A stretch of 39,469 nucleotides of DNA from the NCBI GenBank assembly GCA_021647315.1, contig JAKIUY010000028.1, forward strand, positions 1 through 39,469, in the 5' to 3' direction. The DNA is from Victivallaceae bacterium. Its GTDB lineage: Bacteria > Verrucomicrobiota > Lentisphaeria > Victivallales > Victivallaceae. The notes below the pieces were generated by a model, which saw only the letters and a list, made by a program, of their open reading frames with translations, did not search any database and was not told the DNA's origin. A program made the translations under genes and the position numbers. The first letter of the stretch is position 1, and each line of letters begins with the position of its first letter. Below, one piece after another: positions 33,991 through 39,469 of the stretch.

Positions 33991-36900
33991 TGGCCGGCAA
34001 CCTCCTTGAGTTTGACAATAATATTTGCAGCACGCCGCCGTATTTTAATATAATCCTCAACTGGCCAATTGAAAACTTTTTCTTTATTCCGGTAGTCGAG
34101 TCGGCCGACACCGGTACCGCGCAGTTCCTTTTTTTTGCGATAATAGAAGTAATAGTCAGGCTTTACTCGTTTCTTGAGTTCGCTGAGCAATTGTTTTGCT
34201 GCCGCAATTGCCTGCTTTGCCGCCGGAGTTTTTATCTTCTCCACACGTTGCAGCCAAAGTTCCAACGTTGCAAGGTAGAGGAAATCCAGCCGGCCGGCAG
34301 TAGTCTCCTCAAGCCCCAGTGTAGGAATAACTCCGTTTGGCCCCTCATACGGCGGTGCGTCGTTCCAGGCATCAAAATATCTTGAGGTGTCATAAGGATT
34401 CAGCGGTTTGCGTAAACTTTTTGTCCACCACTCCTTCAATCCTCCACGGGTCCCCAGTCGCCAACCGATCAACCCACAACGAAAACGTTCGCGACCCCAG
34501 CCATAGAACCATAATTTTTTACCGGCATCCTTAATATCCTCGACCACATCCTCGCGCATCGAAATGGCATTTGGGCCGACAATGTCAACTTTGGACTCAA
34601 GCATGACCTCAAACTCCTCCACGCGATTCGGCAGACAGAACAAAGTTGCTTCCGGTGCTGCTTTTTTCATCTGCTCGATAGCCCATTTCCCTTCCAGATA
34701 ACCGGGCATTCCATTATGAATTTCTGCCGTAGTGTAATAGGCAAATTTCGGCCAATTATACTTTTTTCTCAACACTTCGATCTCCTTCATACGCTTGATA
34801 AATGCACTATAATTGCCGTGCTTACCGGGATTTTTTTCTATTTTGTCAACAATATGCAGAAATTTATAACCGCCATATGTAACCATACCGCGAAAATTGT
34901 GTTTCTGGTAAATTTCCATAAAGCGTATCAGTTCATCATCAGTCATAAACCAATCAAACCCGACAGTCGGTGCGATTGAATATTTTTTCATCATCGCCAC
35001 ATCAGTAGCTATTCGTTGCCATTTAGTTTTCTCATCCCACAAGATGCCTTTGTAGTATCTGAAATCCGTTGCCCATGGATAGTATATCCAGACGCGCTCG
35101 TCGTCGTCCGCATAACTTTCCAGCTTAAACGGGTAGACCTTGAAGGTTACTTTAAATATATATTCCGGTGCATTGTCCGGTTTGATACTTATTGATCCAC
35201 GGTAATTTCCGGCTTGAACGTTTTCAGGGGTGTTGATCTCCAGCATATAACGACGCGTCACCCCTTTTGTCACCGTAAACGGTTTATTTGCGACCAGCAG
35301 TTTGCCTAGCGGCATATAGCTGCAATCACCAATCTTTTTGTAATTCAATGGTTCTTCAATATAACGAACGCGAAATATTTTCAAATCCTTAATCTTAATA
35401 GTGCCGCCGTTTGCTGATTTTAAATCGCTGATTGAGACTTTAACATTTTGCAAAGTTTTCAGTGGATAGAGTGAAAATGTCATAATCTGGCGTTGATCCT
35501 GAGCGGCGAATGATGACAGCGGTGCTTCGATTTCTGATTTCAAAGGGATGGTATTGGGAAACACCTGTTTCATAAAATATCGTGAAAACGGGACATATCC
35601 AAGGTTTTTCACTGCGGCGGAAAGTTGCGGGAGGGGATTCGTCTCGGGGATTATTACCTCTTTATAATGAGATTGAAACTGACGGCGGCGTTCCTGCTCG
35701 ATATCATCCAGAGTGCTTGTAATTGCCTTTTTTTCACCTGCTGGCGCGATAATAATGCCATTGAGCGAAAGCAGGCCTACCAAGCCGAAATGTTTGGCCG
35801 GCATTTTAAATTCCAGCTCAAGACGACCGTCCGTCACAGTAACCGGAAACTGATATATATTGACTTCATCCTTAAGATATTTATTCCAGATATCCGTACC
35901 TGGACGCCACTCATACCGGTCAGCAAATTCCCGGTAAAAATCTTTGAAAAAACTTTCCCGGGTAACTCTGCGGTCAACTACCTGTTTACCATTCGTATAT
36001 ACCTTGTAAGGTAATATATTATACATTTTTCCACCATCTGCAAAAGCATCAAGATAGAGTACAACAATATATTTCCCCGATTTAATATCAGCTTTGAATT
36101 TTAAATTTTCCTGCCCCCCACGAAAATGTATAGCCGTGCCGGTCAGATTATCAGGATAGGCATAGCCCACCTTGTTTTTACGCTGAAAGAGGCTCTGTGA
36201 GACTTCCCCTCGGCTACCTTTGAAAATCCAACCGTATGGGCTCTTCTCCCCGTACATGGTATTAACATCCACCATTTTAAACCCGTTGAACGGTTTCGCA
36301 TAGGGCGATGAGAAATTGAAATACAAGGCACCGGGAATAGGCTGAAAAAATGCTACCTTAGATAGTTTTTTTTTTACTACAGGCGGAGTTGTTCTGGTTG
36401 CTTGCAGAGGCGTATGTTCAACCGTTGTCGTTATCAATATTTCGTCAACCTCACCCTGCAATATCCGACTTTTCCCGGCAGAAGCGATGTATAAGTAGCC
36501 TTGCCCGGGAACCATAACAATATTTTTAAGTTTCTTCTTTGCCACACGGCGTCCGTCAATGGTCATCACCATATTTTCACCATTATACGAGACGGTCAGC
36601 GTAATCCATCGATTTAAATCGGTCTTGAGCAGAGTCGGTCCGTATATATGGTACTGTTTACCTAGAGCATCATAAAAACAGAATAACGGCTTGCTGTTCA
36701 ATATCTGAATTAAAAAACCGTGACGCGGTTTATTGCTGCGTTTCCATACTATTGCCTGCTGTTTTTCTTTCAGAGAGTGAATTTTGAATACTGTTTTAAT
36801 CGTAAAATGCTCTCCAAGTTTTTCAAAACCTTTTTTGCCGGAAATCCCAATCTCACGCGCACCGATGACGGCCTTGCCGAACTTGCCTTCGGTAAATTCT

Positions 36901-37067
36901 GCTTTCGCTGCTTTACCAGTTAAACCAGCTGGACCGGAATCATCAAGATTGTCGTTGAATTGCCAGTGGACAATGGTGTTGGCATCAGTTGTGAAGCATG
37001 CGTCTGATGCGAATGAAGCAGTTGACACGACAAACAATAAGAATAAAAAAAGTTTTCTGATATACAT
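33987..37067 (-). CDS. Large secreted LamG-domain protein with DUF4091-like C-terminal region
   Basis: 1026-residue exported protein. After a signal peptide (about 20 residues, ending SFASDA) comes a LamG/concanavalin-A-like domain (about 30-230; IVHWQFNDNLDDSG, FTIKTVFKIHSL, DLNRWITLTVSYNGEN, GEVDEILI). A beta-sandwich region about 230-640 follows, then a barrel-like domain about 650-830 (ERVWIYYPWATDFRYY, KFAYYTTAEIHNG, FYGWGRERF) and a C-terminal segment (GWRLGTRGGLKEWW, about 865-935) typical of DUF4091, found in GH123-like proteins. Catalytic residues cannot be fixed. AGGAG lies 8 nt before the ATG. It follows the second pseudopilin and is coupled to the S9-type gene. Probably an extracellular glycosidase or binding protein. 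Confidence 0.8.
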   Translation of the reverse strand: MYIRKLFLFLLFVVSTASFASDACFTTDANTIVHWQFNDNLDDSGPAGLTGKAAKAEFTEGKFGKAVIGAREIGISGKKGFEKLGEHFTIKTVFKIHSLKEKQQAIVWKRSNKPRHGFLIQILNSKPLFCFYDALGKQYHIYGPTLLKTDLNRWITLTVSYNGENMVMTIDGRRVAKKKLKNIVMVPGQGYLYIASAGKSRILQGEVDEILITTTVEHTPLQATRTTPPVVKKKLSKVAFFQPIPGALYFNFSSPYAKPFNGFKMVDVNTMYGEKSPYGWIFKGSRGEVSQSLFQRKNKVGYAYPDNLTGTAIHFRGGQENLKFKADIKSGKYIVVLYLDAFADGGKMYNILPYKVYTNGKQVVDRRVTRESFFKDFYREFADRYEWRPGTDIWNKYLKDEVNIYQFPVTVTDGRLELEFKMPAKHFGLVGLLSLNGIIIAPAGEKKAITSTLDDIEQERRRQFQSHYKEVIIPETNPLPQLSAAVKNLGYVPFSRYFMKQVFPNTIPLKSEIEAPLSSFAAQDQRQIMTFSLYPLKTLQNVKVSISDLKSANGGTIKIKDLKIFRVRYIEEPLNYKKIGDCSYMPLGKLLVANKPFTVTKGVTRRYMLEINTPENVQAGNYRGSISIKPDNAPEYIFKVTFKVYPFKLESYADDDERVWIYYPWATDFRYYKGILWDEKTKWQRIATDVAMMKKYSIAPTVGFDWFMTDDELIRFMEIYQKHNFRGMVTYGGYKFLHIVDKIEKNPGKHGNYSAFIKRMKEIEVLRKKYNWPKFAYYTTAEIHNGMPGYLEGKWAIEQMKKAAPEATLFCLPNRVEEFEVMLESKVDIVGPNAISMREDVVEDIKDAGKKLWFYGWGRERFRCGLIGWRLGTRGGLKEWWTKSLRKPLNPYDTSRYFDAWNDAPPYEGPNGVIPTLGLEETTAGRLDFLYLATLELWLQRVEKIKTPAAKQAIAAAKQLLSELKKRVKPDYYFYYRKKKELRGTGVGRLDYRNKEKVFNWPVEDYIKIRRRAANIIVKLKEVAGQ

Positions 37068-37117
37068 AAAATATACTCCTGTTTAATGATTAAAATGAAC
37101 TGACGCAAGGTCAAAGT

Positions 37118-37852
37118 TTATAGACTTGTAAAAAAGGTGCCGCTAGGATAGCTGTAGCCCTCGACTACTGTTTTAGTGGTTGAACCGACATGTCCATCCC
37201 AATAAAGGACGTTGACCCGCCCGGCCGGATTATCAATACCGTGACCGTAATAGATCGTAGGTCGACTTAAAAAATTACTGCCGCTGTTACCATCGGCAAG
37301 ACAGGCCGCCCGCGAAGCTTTTTTTATTTTATTCGCTGACGGACAGTATTTGACTTTTTCTGCGTTGCTGCCAGCGATATGCCAATTAATCATAACGCCA
37401 TTATAGACATAAGTTCCGTAACGCTGAACATTGTAAGGCGTTGAAGATGAAACCGCTATTTTGACCATATTTGTGGGACAGATAAACATTTTATTGCAGG
37501 CATATGCAGAAGATCCAGCGGCAGCACTGGTGCTTTGATGCGGAAGATATTTCTGCTTTGCCAATTCCCGATGATAGTCAGCTATCGGATAGCCACTCGA
37601 GACACTACCGGTGCTTGGATTCCATTTATAAATAGGGTATCTTTCGCTGTAGTCATCAGCGTACATTTTTAACGCAAGACCTAGCTGTTTTAAGTTTGAG
37701 GCGCAAGCGATACTTTTAGCCTTCTCGCGTGCTGCATTTAAAGCTGGCAATAACATTGAGGCTAAAATCGCAATTATCGCAATTACTACGAGCAATTCTA
37801 TGAGGGTGAAAATTCTACTTGTATTTGATTGTCTCGGGATTAAGTTCAACAT
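37118..37852 (-). CDS. Type II pseudopilin-like protein, second copy
   Basis: 244-residue exported protein with the same build as the one at 17777-18550. The helix [18 protein letters not shown] starts at residue 15 with Glu5 in place, followed by [36 protein letters not shown]. The C-terminus has [19 protein letters not shown], again with DGHV. The residue before the predicted cleavage site is Ile, not Gly. AAGGAG lies 7 nt before the ATG. It follows directly (42 bp) after the second hybrid regulator and leads the hydrolase genes. The two pseudopilins share the helix but little in the middle, consistent with each being matched to its own operon. Confidence 0.9.
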   Translation of the reverse strand: MLNLIPRQSNTSRIFTLIELLVVIAIIAILASMLLPALNAAREKAKSIACASNLKQLGLALKMYADDYSERYPIYKWNPSTGSVSSGYPIADYHRELAKQKYLPHQSTSAAAGSSAYACNKMFICPTNMVKIAVSSSTPYNVQRYGTYVYNGVMINWHIAGSNAEKVKYCPSANKIKKASRAACLADGNSGSNFLSRPTIYYGHGIDNPAGRVNVLYWDGHVGSTTKTVVEGYSYPSGTFFTSL

Positions 37853-37894
37853 TTTACAACTCCTTGGGTTGCCAAATTTTTTGACTTTATTTAG

Positions 37895-38983
37895 TTAAAC
37901 ATGAACTAGTGTTTTCAGTTCATGGGTGGGACAAATAATGCGAAACGGCACTGCTTTGCTACGCGGGGGCAAAGTCGGTTCATTGATACGCGAGAACAAC
38001 ATTTCAAGTGCGGATTCAATCATACTTTTCCAGCAAATAACCACAGTTTCTACTTTTTCACTGCCCGGCAGTTCCGAATGATCGGTACCGACCGTAATGA
38101 TCTCTATATCTTCAGGATACTTGATACCTCTAGTTTTCAGGCATTCGACGACGCCAAGCCCTAAACGTTCGTTAGCAACAAAAACAGCATTGGGACATTC
38201 CCGTTTCAGCAAATTGCTCATTGCACGTATACCTTGGACCAATGTATCCTGAACGCACTTCTCAACCAATATCTCATCATACTCGAGATCCAGTTCGTCC
38301 AGTGCTCTCATATAGCCCTGATATATATTGAGAAACCATTGATAACCCGGGCCATTAATCAAAGCAATCTTTTTATGCCCTTTATCACCCAGATATTTGA
38401 CCGCCTGATAGCTGTAGTCAAGACTATCGGGAAAAACTCGGTCAAAGCTCTTTTCCACAGGCGATTGATACATCAGATGTCCGAATAAAATTGTCGGCAA
38501 CCCCAACTCGCCAATTTTCTGGGCAATTCTGGGAGAAACCAAGCCAGTAATGATAACCGCATCCAACAGACCGTTGCCAGCCGGGGTTGCCAGCACATCA
38601 TCAATCTCATCTTCGTCAGAGATGGAAAACAACATCATGTGAGAATTATACTGCTTAAGCTGTTGCTCCAGTTCCATGATAGTCACCGAGTGTATCTGAT
38701 CTATTCTCGAACGGCCAACCAGCACAAACCCGATAACCAGATTCCCGCTCTTCCGGGCGCGCCGTCGACCGATAAATGTGCCACGGGTTCCATCACGGGA
38801 AATCAATTTTTCCTGTTCCAGCATATCTATTGCTTTACGCAAAGTTATCCGATTTACATCATAATGCTTGGCCAGTTCACGTTCAGACGGCAGTCTATCA
38901 TTGGCAAATTCTTTATTTTCGATTCGCGAACGCAAATCGTCAGCGATTTTTTCATATATAAAATGACTGCTGGGTTTAATCAT
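37895..38983 (-). CDS. Second hybrid regulator: GntR winged helix with LacI-type sensor domain
   Basis: 362-residue DNA-binding protein. GntR domain in residues 1-75: IADDLRSRIENKEFANDRLPSERELAKHYDVNRITLRKAIDMLEQEKLISRDGTRGTFIGR is seen in pieces, with NRITLRKAIDML as the recognition helix. A LacI-type effector domain follows (LVIGFVLVGRSRI, YLGDKGHKKIALINGP, DIEIITVGTDHSELPG). It heads the operon 38983-29101, whose promoter carries a near-palindromic operator, and it is a paralogue of the regulator at 18669-19739 with a different recognition helix, so the two probably bind different sites. The start uses AGAG as a weak Shine-Dalgarno. Confidence 0.93.
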   Translation of the reverse strand: MIKPSSHFIYEKIADDLRSRIENKEFANDRLPSERELAKHYDVNRITLRKAIDMLEQEKLISRDGTRGTFIGRRRARKSGNLVIGFVLVGRSRIDQIHSVTIMELEQQLKQYNSHMMLFSISDEDEIDDVLATPAGNGLLDAVIITGLVSPRIAQKIGELGLPTILFGHLMYQSPVEKSFDRVFPDSLDYSYQAVKYLGDKGHKKIALINGPGYQWFLNIYQGYMRALDELDLEYDEILVEKCVQDTLVQGIRAMSNLLKRECPNAVFVANERLGLGVVECLKTRGIKYPEDIEIITVGTDHSELPGSEKVETVVICWKSMIESALEMLFSRINEPTLPPRSKAVPFRIICPTHELKTLVHV

Positions 38984-39008
38984 ACTATCGTTTCTCTTGT
39001 TTTAGACT

Positions 39009-39050
39009 TTGATATATACCAAGCATAGTCCAATCCTCATCAAAAGTCAA
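39009..39050 (-). promoter_or_regulatory. Promoter and near-palindromic operator of the second regulator
   Basis: Minus strand TTGACT (39045-39050), 17-bp spacer, TATGCT (39022-39027), then TTGGTATATATCAA (39009-39022), a 14-bp palindrome with one G-T mismatch placed at the expected start site. A regulator bound there would block transcription, so negative autoregulation is likely. The sequence differs from the ATACC operator of the other locus. Confidence 0.65.
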
Positions 39051-39400
39051 CCCTCTAAACTATTTTTTTTGAAAATTAGTGCGGCATGTCGCTGAAAACC
39101 GGAAATAATAAAACTGTTATCTGCTTCAGGAGATAGTTTCTGCACCACTTGTCCAAAGCAATATAAAATACAGGTATCAGCGTCAATCGGAGCATTTATT
39201 TTTATACTCACCTGTTCTGTCACCGGCTTATCTGCATACGAAAATAGCTGAACCGCGATATAAGTTTTATCTATTTCTGCAACTGTCACCGCAACATTTG
39301 ATACCGAATCCAGTTTGATCTGTCTCTTTTTATTAAGCAGTTTCACACCTGTCCTAACAATTATAAAAACTACCTGATTTAACAATTTTTTCCATTCAAG
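39047..39400 (-). pseudogene. Tail fragment of a hydrolase-like protein
   Basis: An open frame of about 117 codons, closed upstream by TGA at 39401-39403; the longest start is TTG at 39385 (112 residues). It contains beta strands with ILYCFGQVVQKLSPEADNSFIISGFQRHAALIFKK, which resembles the C-terminal beta-sandwich of glycosidases such as the end of the 29101-30999 protein. There is no signal peptide, no good ATG and no domain before it, so it looks like the remnant of a larger gene. An expressed small protein is not excluded. Its end overlaps the -35 of the regulator promoter. Confidence 0.4.
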
Positions 39401-39404
39401 TCAT

Positions 39405-39431
39405 TCAATTTTGTTCAATTTTGTTCAATTT
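39405..39431. repeat. 10-bp direct repeat at the right edge
   Basis: TTCAATTTTG is repeated in tandem with a third partial copy. Low-complexity DNA at the window edge, upstream of the tail fragment; nothing further can be said. Confidence 0.7.
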
Positions 39432-39469
39432 CTCAAAAGTACCCCCCTGTTTTAAACTATGCTGTCCTA

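Noticed and set aside
35625..36014. Plus-strand open frame of 129 codons inside the LamG/DUF4091-like gene
   Set aside because: Antisense to a long gene with clear domains; no family pattern of its own.

Overview
The window looks like a chromosomal segment of a member of the Lentisphaerota (Victivallis/Lentisphaera type) or a near relative in the PVC superphylum. This is inferred from gene style: lone type II pseudopilins with the [18 protein letters not shown] helix and a C-terminal DGHV motif, GntR DNA-binding domains fused to LacI-type sensor domains, large secreted GH20/CBM9-like and LamG/DUF4091-like hydrolases, and uroporphyrinogen-decarboxylase-like and Gfo/Idh proteins in sugar operons. 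No rRNA, tRNA, CRISPR array, transposase or phage gene was seen. Apart from cysS at the left edge, every gene is on the minus strand.

Region 1 (1-7738) is housekeeping and cell envelope: the 3' part of cysS, a convergent rodA, a SpoIIE/RsbU-type phosphatase with sensor and HAMP domains, an N-acetylmuramoyl-L-alanine amidase, a small secreted STN-like protein, a 37-bp tandem repeat array, a RicT/PSP1 protein and a BamE/SmpA-like lipoprotein.

Region 2 (7777-11103) is a small catabolic group: an SGNH hydrolase with its own promoter, and a URO-D-like protein translationally coupled to a LacI repressor.

Region 3 (11562-28676) is a glycan-utilisation locus in two transcription blocks. One starts at a GntR/LacI hybrid regulator (start at 19739) and runs through a pseudopilin, a GH20-like enzyme, a TIM-barrel protein and a Gfo/Idh oxidoreductase. 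The other starts at 28676 and runs through a 943-aa glycosidase-like protein, a beta-helix protein, an esterase-like alpha/beta hydrolase and a second GH20-like enzyme. Both blocks begin with almost the same 34-bp promoter/operator segment, so the hybrid regulator probably controls itself and both blocks.

Region 4 (29101-38983) repeats the layout: hybrid regulator, pseudopilin, LamG/DUF4091-like protein, S9-type peptidase/esterase, beta-propeller, and GHL6/GH42-like glycosidase. The last four are packed with 4-bp overlaps or gaps of 2-16 bp. A broken hydrolase tail lies at the right edge.

The non-coding DNA of the accessory half holds a family of structured repeats sharing the terminus TAGACGGTACTCGAAAAG. 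Two copies begin exactly on the TAG stop codon of the gene before them, and related long hairpins lie in two leaders. The most interesting signals are this repeat family, the shared promoter/operator pair, and the repeated regulator-pseudopilin-hydrolase architecture in which both pseudopilins lack the glycine normally needed before the prepilin cleavage site.
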